DNA of 64,000 nucleotides from Nitrincola alkalisediminis (GCF_009821115.1 NZ_VYTY01000002.1:124001-188000); one strand, 5' to 3'. Numbered from the stretch's first letter, positions 24,500-33,484 are shown. The notes: a model not told the origin generated them from the letters alone. Numbers and translations: made by a program.

Positions 24500-25228
24500 T
24501 CAAAGTGTATCCAACTGACCACATTCGTAGAGCCATTGCTGATAGACAAAGCCTGCTAACGTTAGGTGCGTATCTTCATCTAGGTCAGAAAATTCAAGCG
24601 AGTATCGAGTAATTTTAATGCCCACTTGTTCAGACTCCACCGCTCGACAAATCGACGCGGGCAACAATAAGACATGGTCCACTCCCGCCACTCGGATGCG
24701 AGCCGTGACAAACATCTTGTTTTTCAGTGGTAAAGCGCTGCTAATCACCTCAACAGAAGCCCCTTGCAAACTGATATCCGTACAAAGTGCTGGCCATTGT
24801 GAATTTGGCGCATCCTCCCCCGCATCAATCATAACTTTTAACGCCAAAGGAACACGTGTGTGCTGACGCAAACGTTTGAGCGTCATCTCCTGAGGATACT
24901 CGATATGCCACAAGGGATAGGGCTGCTCTTGAATCTTCAACAATCGACTTGAAAAGCTACAAATCCGATTGGCACAAATCATTTTGATTAACAGCGCCGA
25001 GCCCTCAGCGATCTTTATCTTTTGCTGGCGAGGTGCACTCAGAATAACGCCTTTCCCTTCGTACAAACCGACAAAGCGTAAATTAAAACGGGCTTTGGGG
25101 TGCCGCACCTCCAATCGAACCGGATCACCAGGAACAGGCTTAAGCGAAGCAAGTGATGACACAACAGGCTGCACAGCGAATGGCGCTGATGATGAAGCGT
25201 CGATTAAAGATAATTCCGTTGAAGACAT
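24500..25228 (-). CDS. PilZ-domain protein, YcgR-like cyclic-di-GMP receptor
   Basis: 242 residues. An N-terminal split-barrel YcgR-like region (about 28-120) is followed by a PilZ domain carrying RLRQHTRVP (RxxxR, about 123-131) and DISLQGASVE (DxSxxG, about 153-162), the two c-di-GMP-binding motifs. It probably acts as a flagellar brake or on exopolysaccharide output. Lies immediately after pdxB with no large gap. No flagellar gene is nearby, so the target is unknown. A diguanylate cyclase gene is at 49791. Confidence 0.85.
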   Translation of the reverse strand: MSSTELSLIDASSSAPFAVQPVVSSLASLKPVPGDPVRLEVRHPKARFNLRFVGLYEGKGVILSAPRQQKIKIAEGSALLIKMICANRICSFSSRLLKIQEQPYPLWHIEYPQEMTLKRLRQHTRVPLALKVMIDAGEDAPNSQWPALCTDISLQGASVEVISSALPLKNKMFVTARIRVAGVDHVLLLPASICRAVESEQVGIKITRYSLEFSDLDEDTHLTLAGFVYQQWLYECGQLDTL

Positions 25229-25237
25229 GTGTGCTCG

Positions 25238-26386
25238 TTATTCTAATACCACTCTAAAGCCTAGAGATTCTAAATAGGTTGCCTGCACTGGAGAGGAGAC
25301 AACCAGCGTCAGGGTCGAAAATTCGCGACGAACCGGGTACAGCTTGCGCAACTGATCAAATGCAATAGCCTGCTCTGCAGCCTCTAAAAAAAGCGTTTGA
25401 CGCAGTGCACGATCATCCCGATAGGGATCGTACAGCAGTCGCACAGGTAATAACATATCCGCCTGTGCTTCAAGCGCTAACGTACGGGCATCCGCAACAG
25501 GCAAATAGTGCTCTAGCGGCAAAGGCGGTGAAAAGCCGAGGGCATTTGCCACTGCCTGTCTGAGCATCCAGGTACCGCGAATTTTCCCATCGAGGCTGTA
25601 ACCCGCAATATGCGGCGTGGCTATTCTAACATACGCAGCTAACTCAGGGAGCACGAGAGGTTCATGCTCCCAAACATCAATAACAAGGGTCAAGTCGTTT
25701 GCGGCTTGCATTCTTCTCAACAAGGCTTGCTGATCGATAACAGGCCCTCTTCCTGCATTGAGCAAAATACTGCCCGCACGAATACGCTGGAGTGTTTTCT
25801 CATTAAGCAGATGCCATGTCGGATCCTCACCCGTTTGCGTCAAAGGCGTATGGCAACAGATGATATCGCAGCTCGCTAACAACGCATCCAGCGATACAAA
25901 CGCCTCTTCCTCTTCTCTTCTTTGTCGAGGCGGATCTGAGAGTAAAGGTGATAGACCCAATGCACGAAGTCGACGCGCCAGACGCCCGCCCACTTGACCA
26001 ACGCCAATAATGCCAATGGTTTTTTCGTGCAATGAGAAGGATTGCTCTGCCGCCAAGTGCAGCAAACAACTTAACACATACTCAACAACGGCATCCGCAT
26101 TACAGCCCGGTGCACTGCTAAAGCCAATACCCAAGGCTTTTAAAGCGGCTTCATCAATATGATCAGTGCCAATCGTAGCGGTTCCAACAAACTTCACCGG
26201 CGTATTGGCCAGCAGTTCAGATGTTACTTGGGTAATTGATCGAACCAACAACACATCGGCCTCTACAAGATCGGCATGGGAGATGTGCCTACCCGGATAG
26301 GTTTTAATCTCACCCATATCCGCGAAAAGTGCATCTAATGCCGGTATATTCTCATCCGCAACAATTCTTAGCGTGTTAGGTGTCAA
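25238..26386 (-). CDS. pdxB: Erythronate-4-phosphate dehydrogenase PdxB (TTG start)
   Basis: Second step of pyridoxal phosphate synthesis, NAD-dependent. 382 residues when started at TTG 26386, which has GGAG 6 nt upstream and places LRIVADENIPALD at the N-terminus as in other PdxB proteins; the open frame continues 30 codons upstream without family similarity. NAD-binding GIIGVGQVGGRLARRL, active-site HTPLTQTGEDPTWHL and the late HIAGYS are present, along with the PdxB-specific C-terminal dimerisation domain. Confidence 0.93.
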   Translation of the reverse strand: MTPNTLRIVADENIPALDALFADMGEIKTYPGRHISHADLVEADVLLVRSITQVTSELLANTPVKFVGTATIGTDHIDEAALKALGIGFSSAPGCNADAVVEYVLSCLLHLAAEQSFSLHEKTIGIIGVGQVGGRLARRLRALGLSPLLSDPPRQRREEEEAFVSLDALLASCDIICCHTPLTQTGEDPTWHLLNEKTLQRIRAGSILLNAGRGPVIDQQALLRRMQAANDLTLVIDVWEHEPLVLPELAAYVRIATPHIAGYSLDGKIRGTWMLRQAVANALGFSPPLPLEHYLPVADARTLALEAQADMLLPVRLLYDPYRDDRALRQTLFLEAAEQAIAFDQLRKLYPVRREFSTLTLVVSSPVQATYLESLGFRVVLE

Positions 26387-26487
26387 TGCCTTCTCCAGAT
26401 CTCTATAATACGGGCCGCATAAATTGCGAGACGACTTATTATAGAAGGTTATAGGGTCGGGGTCTCGCATATACAACCACCCTGTTA

Positions 26488-26733
26488 ATGACTAGAAGAG
26501 AAACTGTGCTTTTACGCTGGCAAAACGATAATCAATATTTCACTATTCGCGTCTACCGTGACCTAATGGGTGATCTCATTCTCACGCAAAGTTGGGGCGA
26601 CTGCTCCAGTGATGATAGTGAGTTTACGCATACGCTGCTGTCTTCATTTGAAGAGGCTGAAACTATTGTCGCTAAATGGCGTCTTATTTTGCTTAGGCGT
26701 GGTTTTTACGAACGCCCTTCCGACAGCGAATGA
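26488..26733 (+). CDS. Small hypothetical protein, WGR-like
   Basis: 81 residues, soluble. The order FTIRVYRDLMGDLILTQSWG, then a FEEAETIVAKW helix, resembles a compact WGR domain (nucleic-acid-associated in other proteins), but the match is weak. ATG 26488 has no clear ribosome site; GTG 26506 preceded by AGAGAAACT is an alternative start giving 75 residues. Divergent from pdxB and followed closely by another small gene. Confidence 0.55.
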   Translation: MTRRETVLLRWQNDNQYFTIRVYRDLMGDLILTQSWGDCSSDDSEFTHTLLSSFEEAETIVAKWRLILLRRGFYERPSDSE

Positions 26734-26787
26734 CTGCGACAATTCGTCACATCGCATAATCCTTTTAATTCAACTAGACTCTTTCCT

Positions 26788-27285
26788 ATGCATGACCAAG
26801 ACTCATCTAAACCCCGACAGATAACGCCCGTTTTATTTGTTTTTGCACTGGTGGTTATATTGGGGGGCTTAATATTTGGAGTGCCGTATTATCAAAACAG
26901 CCAACAAGAGCTTCGAGACAAGAGCGCCGTTTTTTTAAACCCTTTGCCCTGTGACTTAAGCACGGGAGACTGTGTTGCCTTACGTGGAGATATCAGCATG
27001 CGCCTCAGCATAACGCCTCAGCCGCTTGCCTCTCTTCAGGCACTCACAGCTAGATTGACCCTAGAAGGCATCCAAGCAGAGGAAGCCCTACTGGAGCTAG
27101 AGGGTGTCGATATGTATATGGGGCTAAACCAAACTCGGCTCGATGCCATACCCTCTTCAAGGCATTGGCAGGGTGAAACGGAGTTGGCTGTTTGTACAAC
27201 GGGCAGTATGCGCTGGCGTGCACGTGTCACATTTTTGGCCGATGGACAAATTTACACAAGTCATTTTGAATTTGATGCGCAATAG
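26788..27285 (+). CDS. Membrane-anchored periplasmic hypothetical protein upstream of SCO
   Basis: 165 residues. One N-terminal membrane helix (about 13-32, PVLFVFALVVILGGLIFGV) leads into a periplasmic domain with three cysteines (C55, C62 and one near 130). I do not recognise a named family. Similar short TM proteins sit next to senC/cox assembly genes in other gammaproteobacteria, and here it directly precedes the SCO and PCu(A)C genes, so a copper or cytochrome oxidase role is plausible. The gap to SCO is 62 bp. Confidence 0.6.
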   Translation: MHDQDSSKPRQITPVLFVFALVVILGGLIFGVPYYQNSQQELRDKSAVFLNPLPCDLSTGDCVALRGDISMRLSITPQPLASLQALTARLTLEGIQAEEALLELEGVDMYMGLNQTRLDAIPSSRHWQGETELAVCTTGSMRWRARVTFLADGQIYTSHFEFDAQ

Positions 27286-27347
27286 CGAACACCCAAAGCC
27301 TTGTCTTTAGACAACGCACGTTTGTTGGTTTAATTTCAGGACGTTCT

Positions 27348-27944
27348 ATGAAAACAATTCGAGTTTTGCTTCTTTTGAGCCTAGTCACTTTATCCGGTGT
27401 TTTATGGTATCTGTATCAACAACCTAAGCCCATTGAGCAACGAATTTCCTTTGGATCCGTGGGGGGCGACTTTACCCTGCAGTCAGCTGAAGGGCCTGTT
27501 TCTTTATCCGACTTTAAAGGAAAAGGAGTGGTGATTTACATCGGCTATACCTATTGCCCCGATGTCTGCCCCATGGCTCTCGCAATCTTAGGCCAAGCAC
27601 TCAGAAACATGCCCGAAGAAGACCGAGAACAAATACAAGGTATTTTTATCAGTGTTGATCCCGAGCGTGACACGCTGGAGCATCTTGCAAATTACGCCAG
27701 TTTCTTTTCGCCACAACTCATAGGTGTCACAGGTTCTAAAGAAGACGTCGACAGTGTTGTACGCCAGTACGGTGCGTTTTACCGCAAGGTAGAGATGAAA
27801 GACTCAGCGATGGAATATGCCGTCGATCACTCCTCTCGTCTCTATTTAGTGAATCCAGACGGTCAACTTGAAGCAACGGTCACACACAATGTCGACCCTA
27901 ACACGCTGGTTCAAAACCTTAATAAACTGATTGGGAAATCTTAG
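27348..27944 (+). CDS. SCO1/SenC/PrrC family copper chaperone
   Basis: 198 residues. N-terminal membrane anchor (about 5-23) and a periplasmic thioredoxin fold with the copper ligands C70 and C74 (YCPDVCP) and H161 (VDHSSRLYLVNPDG). Such proteins deliver copper to the CuA centre of cytochrome c oxidase, or keep its cysteines reduced. AGGA lies 8 nt before the ATG. The next gene encodes PCu(A)C, its usual partner, starting 10 bp later. Confidence 0.92.
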   Translation: MKTIRVLLLLSLVTLSGVLWYLYQQPKPIEQRISFGSVGGDFTLQSAEGPVSLSDFKGKGVVIYIGYTYCPDVCPMALAILGQALRNMPEEDREQIQGIFISVDPERDTLEHLANYASFFSPQLIGVTGSKEDVDSVVRQYGAFYRKVEMKDSAMEYAVDHSSRLYLVNPDGQLEATVTHNVDPNTLVQNLNKLIGKS

Positions 27945-27954
27945 GATCATTGAT

Positions 27955-28464
27955 ATGAAGAAACTACTCATTGCCTGTAGCCTGTTCACCTCTGCAAGCC
28001 TGTTTGCCTGTGAGGATTTACACATTGTTGATCCATACGCCCGAGCTATGCCACCGGGCCAACCCAATAGCGCCGCGTTTATGACACTGTCTAATCATGG
28101 CAAGACAGACGTTGCCATCATATCCGCACAGTCAAGTGTGTCTGAGGTGACAGAGCTGCACACCCACACTGAAGTCGATGGCGTCATGCAAATGCGTCAA
28201 ATTGCACAAATTGACATCCCTGCTGAAACCGATGTTCATCTAGAGCCGGGCGGCTTGCACGTCATGCTTATTGGTCTTAAAACAACCCTAACCGAAGGCG
28301 AAGAGATTGACCTTACCCTCAACCTCTCAGACGGAACCGAAAAACAATTAAGTATCCCAGTTCGACAAGTGATGCCAATGCGCTCAGCTGAGCATGGACA
28401 TGGACATGGACATGGACATGGACATGGACATGGTCATAGCCACTCGCACAAACACAGTCATTGA
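27955..28464 (+). CDS. PCu(A)C periplasmic copper chaperone with histidine-rich tail
   Basis: 169 residues with a Sec signal (about 1-19). The copper motif H69-x10-M80-x21-H102-x-M104 is intact. The last 26 or so residues are alternating His-Gly and His-Ser (HGHGHGHG, HSHSHKHSH), which could store or scavenge Cu(I)/Cu(II). The tail is encoded by six near-perfect GGACAT repeats. Partner of the SCO protein just upstream; together they load CuA. ATG 27955 follows AGGA. Confidence 0.92.
   Translation: MKKLLIACSLFTSASLFACEDLHIVDPYARAMPPGQPNSAAFMTLSNHGKTDVAIISAQSSVSEVTELHTHTEVDGVMQMRQIAQIDIPAETDVHLEPGGLHVMLIGLKTTLTEGEEIDLTLNLSDGTEKQLSIPVRQVMPMRSAEHGHGHGHGHGHGHGHSHSHKHSH
28394..28435 (+). repeat. 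In-frame hexanucleotide repeat (GGACAT) in the PCu(A)C tail
   Basis: Six consecutive GGACAT-type units, the last GGTCAT, encode the His-Gly run. The unit is two codons, so slippage changes tail length without breaking the frame. Confidence 0.85.
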
Positions 28465-28473
28465 GTGAATAGA

Positions 28474-28512
28474 ATCTACAGCTGCAATGACATGCATCAT
28501 GTGGCTGTAGAT
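28474..28512. terminator. Hairpin between convergent PCu(A)C and epmC genes
   Basis: Nine-base stem ATCTACAGC / GCTGTAGAT (28474-28482, 28504-28512) with a 21-base loop in the convergent gap. No T run follows, so termination is only probable. Confidence 0.45.
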
Positions 28513-28531
28513 CAACTCTCCCCGATTCAGG

Positions 28532-29071
28532 CTAACGTAAATCCGCTAAACGAAAACGCTCACGACACAGGTCGCGAGGCGTGTCATAAAACGCAGCCAA
28601 TGCGTTACGAAAAATTTCCGTACGCATGGGTAACCCCTCCTCGCAGTAATGACACACTTGCTGATAAACCGAATGCTTAAACTCAGTATTATCCTTGAAT
28701 TCTCCATTAAGGTTATCAGTACTCACCTGAAATCGATAACCCGCTGCGTCAGATAAAATCCACTCTGTTGCTTGGGGTTTAATTTCAACCTGCTCGAATA
28801 GAGCTTGCTGTGCTGCCGTTCGACCATCCGGCTCATACCAATAACCAAAATCCTCTAATAAACGGCGTTGCGGCCCAGCGATTAACCAATGAGAAATTTC
28901 ATGCAATGCACTGCTAAAGAAACCATGCGCGAAGACTATTTCATGCAAATCCTGCCCTGGTTGGGCAGGTCTATATAGAGGCTCGATATCCCCTCTGACT
29001 AAACGCGTTTGATAGGTATCTTCAAAACAGTCTTTAAAGATCTGAATCAGATCGTCAACCCTGTGCTCCAT
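28532..29071 (-). CDS. epmC: Elongation factor P hydroxylase EpmC
   Basis: Hydroxylates the beta-lysylated lysine of EF-P, an iron-dependent step. 179 residues from ATG 29071, two bases after the upstream lipoprotein stop. The metal motif is ALHEISHWLIAGP (HExxH), followed by the conserved DFGYWYEPDGR and EIKPQATEWILS stretches. The family is confined to gammaproteobacteria, which helps place the organism. It forms a two-gene unit with the lipoprotein at 29074. Confidence 0.92.
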   Translation of the reverse strand: MEHRVDDLIQIFKDCFEDTYQTRLVRGDIEPLYRPAQPGQDLHEIVFAHGFFSSALHEISHWLIAGPQRRLLEDFGYWYEPDGRTAAQQALFEQVEIKPQATEWILSDAAGYRFQVSTDNLNGEFKDNTEFKHSVYQQVCHYCEEGLPMRTEIFRNALAAFYDTPRDLCRERFRLADLR

Positions 29072-29073
29072 CG

Positions 29074-29808
29074 TTAATTCAACGCCTGCCAAGTGTTATC
29101 ATTCAGCCACCAAGTACGACCATCTCGCTTATCAATTCGCACAGCTACAAACCCTTTTACATCTTGATCCGCTCGCTGCACCTGAACTTCAAAAATCGAG
29201 TTACGAAGCGTGCCACTTTCACCAATATCAATCCAAGCACCACGGTCAGCCAACCAAGCCTTTCCTGACTCGGCATGGTAGCGAATCAAAATCCAACCAT
29301 TGCGGGTATACGCCGTTGAAATACGGTAAGCGCCCACAGCCGACCCCATATCTGGAGATTGCATGCTCAAAGCAGACAGTAGCTGCGCAACAGCCGAATC
29401 AATTTCTCGAACGGCTTGCTCGATATACTGTGCATTATCACTTTCAGCCTGCCCTGCCACAGAAGGGCCTAACGCACGGCTCTCCGTCAAAAGCTGCAAA
29501 CGTGACATATTCAGCTGACCTTGCTCCAACGTCTGTTGGCTTAAAGAACGAATTTGAATCACTTGCTCTTGTAGCAACGTCAGTCGACCTGAAATTTGAT
29601 CCAATTGCTGTTGCAACGTACCCGACATATCCCCTTGCCGGACTTCTATGGGTCCACCATTTCCAAGGCTAGCCGCTATCTCAGCACGCCCCTCAGAGCT
29701 ATGAGGATCAACAACGTCAGCGCCACCCTCACCTGGACGCGTATTGGCTTCGTTACAACCCACCAGCAGATAAGACATGAACGACACGATAAGCAATTTT
29801 TTTAACAT
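29074..29808 (-). CDS. Hypothetical lipoprotein with coiled-coil segment
   Basis: 244 residues. Signal II peptide with lipobox LLVGC (C18). Residues about 65-110 form a glutamine-rich coiled coil (LQQQLDQISGRLTLLQEQV), and the C-terminal part (about 155-244) is beta-rich with several tryptophans. I do not recognise a family. Asp is absent at +2 (Asn follows the cysteine), so the outer membrane is the likely location. It directly precedes epmC, but no functional link is evident. Confidence 0.7.
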   Translation of the reverse strand: MLKKLLIVSFMSYLLVGCNEANTRPGEGGADVVDPHSSEGRAEIAASLGNGGPIEVRQGDMSGTLQQQLDQISGRLTLLQEQVIQIRSLSQQTLEQGQLNMSRLQLLTESRALGPSVAGQAESDNAQYIEQAVREIDSAVAQLLSALSMQSPDMGSAVGAYRISTAYTRNGWILIRYHAESGKAWLADRGAWIDIGESGTLRNSIFEVQVQRADQDVKGFVAVRIDKRDGRTWWLNDNTWQALN

Positions 29809-29974
29809 GATACTAAGACCTGATTCGGTTTGAATAACGTATTTTCTCGCACTGAGAGACTAAATGCATATATCATTTGAGTATAAAAAATATTTATTTT
29901 ATTCTTTTAAGAAGCAATCAACCTGTGCTAATTTTACACTTGCTGAATAACTAACAATTAAGGATGGACATACC

Positions 29975-30316
29975 ATGATTTCAGGCTACCTGTCTTGCAC
30001 TCGAGGCTCACTCATTGGGCTGCTCTCCGGTGCAACTTTACTCTTAGCAATCAATGCTCAGGCATCAGACCTTCCAGAGAGACAAGTCTCATTAATGTCG
30101 AGTTCCTGTGCCAATTGCCACGGTACAGATGGCCAGTTAGCGGGTGCCATCCCGGCAATAGCAGGCCGCCCCGCCAGTGTACTGGAAGCCCAACTTTTAG
30201 CTTTTAAACAGGATTTGCAACCGAATACAACGGTGATGAACCGAATCGCTAAAGGTTACACGGATGAAGAACTGAAATCACTGGCGAACTACTTTGCCAA
30301 CGTTAAAAGAAAGTAA
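29975..30316 (+). CDS. fccA: Flavocytochrome c sulfide dehydrogenase, cytochrome subunit
   Basis: 113 residues, periplasmic. Signal peptide (about 1-30), one haem c site C45-A-N-C48-H49 and axial M88 in TTVMNRIAKGY. A monohaem c-type cytochrome of this size directly before fccB is the electron acceptor subunit of flavocytochrome c. It passes electrons from sulfide oxidation to the respiratory chain. AAGGA precedes the ATG. First gene of a four-gene sulfur operon. Confidence 0.88.
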   Translation: MISGYLSCTRGSLIGLLSGATLLLAINAQASDLPERQVSLMSSSCANCHGTDGQLAGAIPAIAGRPASVLEAQLLAFKQDLQPNTTVMNRIAKGYTDEELKSLANYFANVKRK

Positions 30317-30328
30317 GGGTAACTGACT

Positions 30329-31639
30329 ATGAGCAACAAGAATACGAGTTTTTCTACGTCGCGCCGTCGCCTGTTAAAAGGGCTGGGCATGGTTGGTTTA
30401 CTTCCTGCTATTCCCACCATCGCGGCCAGCACCTCTGGTCACGCAGGGCATGTCATTGTCGTTGGTGGTGGATTTGGGGGTGCAACGGCTGCAAAATACA
30501 TTAAGCGTGGGAACCCAAAGATAGACGTCACGTTGATCGAGCCCAACTCCACCTTTTATACCTGCCCATTTTCAAATTTGGTCTTGGCTGGTGAGCGCAG
30601 TCTTGACTCAATTGGTCACAACTACGATGAGCTCAAAAATGTCTTTGGTGTGAAGGTCATTCACGCATTTGCTGAAGACATTGACGGTGTCGCACACAAA
30701 GTAACACTCTCCACTGGAGAGGTTTTAAGTTATGACCGCTTACTCTTATCACCGGGCATTGATATGCGCTGGAACGCGATAGAAGGCTATGATCAAGCGG
30801 CATCTGAAAAAGCGCCTCACGCATGGAAAGCGGGCAATCAAACTCTTCTGCTTCGCAAGCAGTTAGAAGAAATGGAAGACGGCGGCACTTTTGTCATGTC
30901 AGTTCCTGCCGACCCCTTTCGCTGCCCACCGGGGCCTTACGAGCGCGCAAGCTTGGTGGCTCACTATTTGAAACACCATAAACCACGCTCAAAAATACTC
31001 ATTTTGGACTCGAAAGATAGCTTCTCAAAACAAGGGTTGTTTACAAACGCTTGGAAAGAGATTTACGGTGACATGATTGAGTGGGTAGGCGTTTCTGGCG
31101 ATGGTCGTGTCGTCCGTGTTGATGCCGATAAGCGTGAAGTTGAAACTGAATTTGGCACCCTACACTCAGCCTCAGCCTTGAACATTATTCCGCCACAAAA
31201 AGCAGGCTTTATTGCTGACCGTGCAGGTGTTACAAATGAGAGCGGTTGGGTTCCGGTAAATCCCAATACCTTCGAATCACAGCAAGTCGCTGATATTTAC
31301 GTGGTGGGTGATGCAACCATAGCAGCCCCTATGCCAAAATCGGGATTCGCTGCGAATACTCAAGGCAAGGTTGCTGCAGCGGCAATCGTTGCTTCTTTGG
31401 CAGGCATTACGGCACCGGATCCATATTGGGCCAACACCTGCTACAGCCTTGTAAATCCTGATTATGGCATCTCTGTTGCGGGGGTTTATAAGGTTGAAGA
31501 CAATCAAATCATTACGGTACCCGGCTCTGGCGGATTGAGTGCTGCAGATGCGAGCTCAGAAATACGTCAAGCCGAAGCGGCTTATGCCGTTGGCTGGTAT
31601 GAAGCCATTACTCAAGACACTTGGGGGACTAAATACTAA
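30329..31639 (+). CDS. fccB: Flavocytochrome c sulfide dehydrogenase, flavoprotein subunit
   Basis: Oxidises sulfide to sulfur/polysulfide. 436 residues. Twin-arginine signal (SRRRLLKGLGMVG, 11-23); FAD-binding VIVVGGGFGGATAA (42-55); C79 in YTCPFSN, the position covalently linked to FAD in the Allochromatium enzyme; and the redox pair C199 (FRCPPGPYERA) and C372 (NTCYSLV). Starts 12 bp after fccA. All key residues are present. Confidence 0.93.
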   Translation: MSNKNTSFSTSRRRLLKGLGMVGLLPAIPTIAASTSGHAGHVIVVGGGFGGATAAKYIKRGNPKIDVTLIEPNSTFYTCPFSNLVLAGERSLDSIGHNYDELKNVFGVKVIHAFAEDIDGVAHKVTLSTGEVLSYDRLLLSPGIDMRWNAIEGYDQAASEKAPHAWKAGNQTLLLRKQLEEMEDGGTFVMSVPADPFRCPPGPYERASLVAHYLKHHKPRSKILILDSKDSFSKQGLFTNAWKEIYGDMIEWVGVSGDGRVVRVDADKREVETEFGTLHSASALNIIPPQKAGFIADRAGVTNESGWVPVNPNTFESQQVADIYVVGDATIAAPMPKSGFAANTQGKVAAAAIVASLAGITAPDPYWANTCYSLVNPDYGISVAGVYKVEDNQIITVPGSGGLSAADASSEIRQAEAAYAVGWYEAITQDTWGTKY

Positions 31640-31643
31640 CCTT

Positions 31644-32696
31644 ATGGACGCCTTCTTTAGTGACCATGAACAAGCCGTCCTAATCCTTGGGGCACTGTTA
31701 GGCATTGCCTACGGTGCCGTTGGGCAGTGGAGCCGCTTCTGCTTATACCGTGGTATAGAGCAACGCTTTACAAAGACAGATACAGGGAAGCTTCATAGCT
31801 TTGCCTTAGCCATGGCTTGTGCACTGCTGTTAAGCCAAGTATTGGTCGAACTCACTGGGATTCAGTTTAGCCAAACACATTATTTCCAAAGCAATCCTTC
31901 AATACCGCTTCTTATCCTTGGTGGAGTGATGTTCGGGATTGGCATGCAATTAGCCAATGCGTGCGGTGCGCGTTCATTGGTGCTGTTAGGCAGTGGCAAT
32001 CTGCGTTCTCTGCTTGTTCTCTTATGCATAGGGTTAAGTGCGTACATGGTGATGTCAGGTGTATTTGCTAACCTTCGCATAGGGTTAGAAAACCTTACTC
32101 GCATTTCGCTTCCAAGCGCTTCAGTGCCCGATGCACTTGCCAGAACGGGCCTTTCCTCTTCAGTGTCTCGCTGGAGTGCAACGCTTATTATCGCTGCTGG
32201 ATTACTGATGTACGCATCACGATCAGAGACTTTACGTGCAACACCCAGTAACTGGCTGGGTGCCGTGATCATTGGCATTTTGATTAGCGCGGGTTGGTGG
32301 ATCACAGGCGTTGTCGGTGCAGATGACTTTGATCCTATCAGGCTTAGCTCATTAACCTTCGTTGCCCCCATTGGCGAATCTTTACAGTATTTAATGCTAG
32401 CATCGGGAATGAATTTAAGCTTTGCAAGCGTTGTTGTGCTCGGCGTCATTCTGGGCAGTTTTGGGCGAGCGTTACTCAGTCGAGAATTCCAATGGCAAGC
32501 CTATGACAGCGTCGGCCAAATGCAAAAAGGCATTGTGGGTGGGGTTCTAATGGGAACAGGAGGCGTTCTATCCTTAGGGTGCACACTAGGGCAAGGTCTC
32601 AGTGGTTTTTCAACACTTGCATTCACCAGCCTAATCGCTTTACCCTCGATCATTTTCGGAGCGTACATATCCTTACGCGTCTTTAAATCATACTAA
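31644..32696 (+). CDS. YeeE/YedE family transporter (sulfur compound uptake)
   Basis: 350 residues from ATG 31644, four bases after the fccB stop, with no clear ribosome site, so coupled translation is likely. About nine or ten membrane helices in two related halves; conserved GACGARSLVLLGSGNLRSL (about 111-129) and GGVLSLGCTLGQGLSG (about 310-325), each with a central cysteine as in the thiosulfate importer TsuA. In this operon it probably moves thiosulfate or a persulfide-type sulfur species; the substrate is inferred. Confidence 0.85.
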   Translation: MDAFFSDHEQAVLILGALLGIAYGAVGQWSRFCLYRGIEQRFTKTDTGKLHSFALAMACALLLSQVLVELTGIQFSQTHYFQSNPSIPLLILGGVMFGIGMQLANACGARSLVLLGSGNLRSLLVLLCIGLSAYMVMSGVFANLRIGLENLTRISLPSASVPDALARTGLSSSVSRWSATLIIAAGLLMYASRSETLRATPSNWLGAVIIGILISAGWWITGVVGADDFDPIRLSSLTFVAPIGESLQYLMLASGMNLSFASVVVLGVILGSFGRALLSREFQWQAYDSVGQMQKGIVGGVLMGTGGVLSLGCTLGQGLSGFSTLAFTSLIALPSIIFGAYISLRVFKSY

Positions 32697-32706
32697 AGGA
32701 GAATTC

Positions 32707-33471
32707 ATGAGTGTAAGACGTCTCTTGGCCGCATTCGCACTTGTTAGCTGCTTCCCCGCAACTGCACAAACGGCCAGCGATTGGCAACGACTTGCCCCTC
32801 TGGCGCAAACCGTTAAGGCTGAAGAGGTATTATCCAAGGGTATTGATCTAACGCTACCCTTAGTGGCTGAGAATGGTGCCGCGGTTCCTTTACGTGTGAA
32901 TTTCGATACTTCGCAACTCGCCGAACGTGAATTTATTCGCTCTATTCGTGTTTTTTCAAGCGGTAACCCGAATGCCGAAGTAATTGATTTTCACTTTGAA
33001 GCTCCCTTCAGCCGAGTTGAGCTATCGACACGCATTCGTTTAAGTGAATCGCAAACAGTATTTGTCTTAGCGGAAAGTAACCAAGGACGTCAGTGGTTGA
33101 ATCAACGCGACGTAAGAGTCACTGTAAGTGGTTGCTTAATGACAGGAGATGACTCGGTAGAGGCTGCCGCTATGAACACTCCTAGAATTGCACTGCCGAG
33201 AAACACTCGACCTGGTGAAGCGGCAGAAGTCAGAACGCTTATTAATCATCCGATGGAAACTGGCTTTCGAGAAACGGCTGCGGGTGACGTCATTCCTCAG
33301 CAACTCGTTGAGTCACTGACCATTGAACACAATAACCAACCCATCCTGCTTGTTAAATTCCATACAGGCACATCAGCAAATCCCTTTGTCAGTGTTTTCT
33401 TAGATGAAACTGACAATCTTCTCTTCAGATGGGAAGACCAGCAAGGTGAGCGCGTGGAGGAAAAACCTTAA
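32707..33471 (+). CDS. Fused SoxY-SoxZ-like sulfur carrier protein
   Basis: 254 residues with a signal peptide (about 1-21). The SoxY-like half (22-150) ends in VTVSGCLM with C143, the expected sulfur-carrying cysteine, but the canonical C-terminal GGCGG arm is here buried in a linker. The SoxZ-like half (155-250) has PRIALPRNTRPGEAAEVRTL, NHPMETGFR and a TGTSANPF block. AAGGAG precedes the ATG. It follows fccAB and a YeeE transporter; no soxAX, soxB or soxCD is seen, so it probably serves sulfide oxidation and not a full Sox pathway. Confidence 0.85.
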   Translation: MSVRRLLAAFALVSCFPATAQTASDWQRLAPLAQTVKAEEVLSKGIDLTLPLVAENGAAVPLRVNFDTSQLAEREFIRSIRVFSSGNPNAEVIDFHFEAPFSRVELSTRIRLSESQTVFVLAESNQGRQWLNQRDVRVTVSGCLMTGDDSVEAAAMNTPRIALPRNTRPGEAAEVRTLINHPMETGFRETAAGDVIPQQLVESLTIEHNNQPILLVKFHTGTSANPFVSVFLDETDNLLFRWEDQQGERVEEKP

Positions 33472-33484
33472 CGAACTCTCGGGA

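Noticed and set aside
28394-28464. Phase-variable switch in the PCu(A)C gene
   Set aside because: The repeat unit is six bases, so copy-number changes stay in frame and cannot turn the gene off.
32707-33471. Part of a complete Sox thiosulfate-oxidation cluster
   Set aside because: Only a SoxYZ-like fusion is present; no soxA, soxX, soxB or soxCD lies within the window, and the neighbours are flavocytochrome c and a YeeE transporter.
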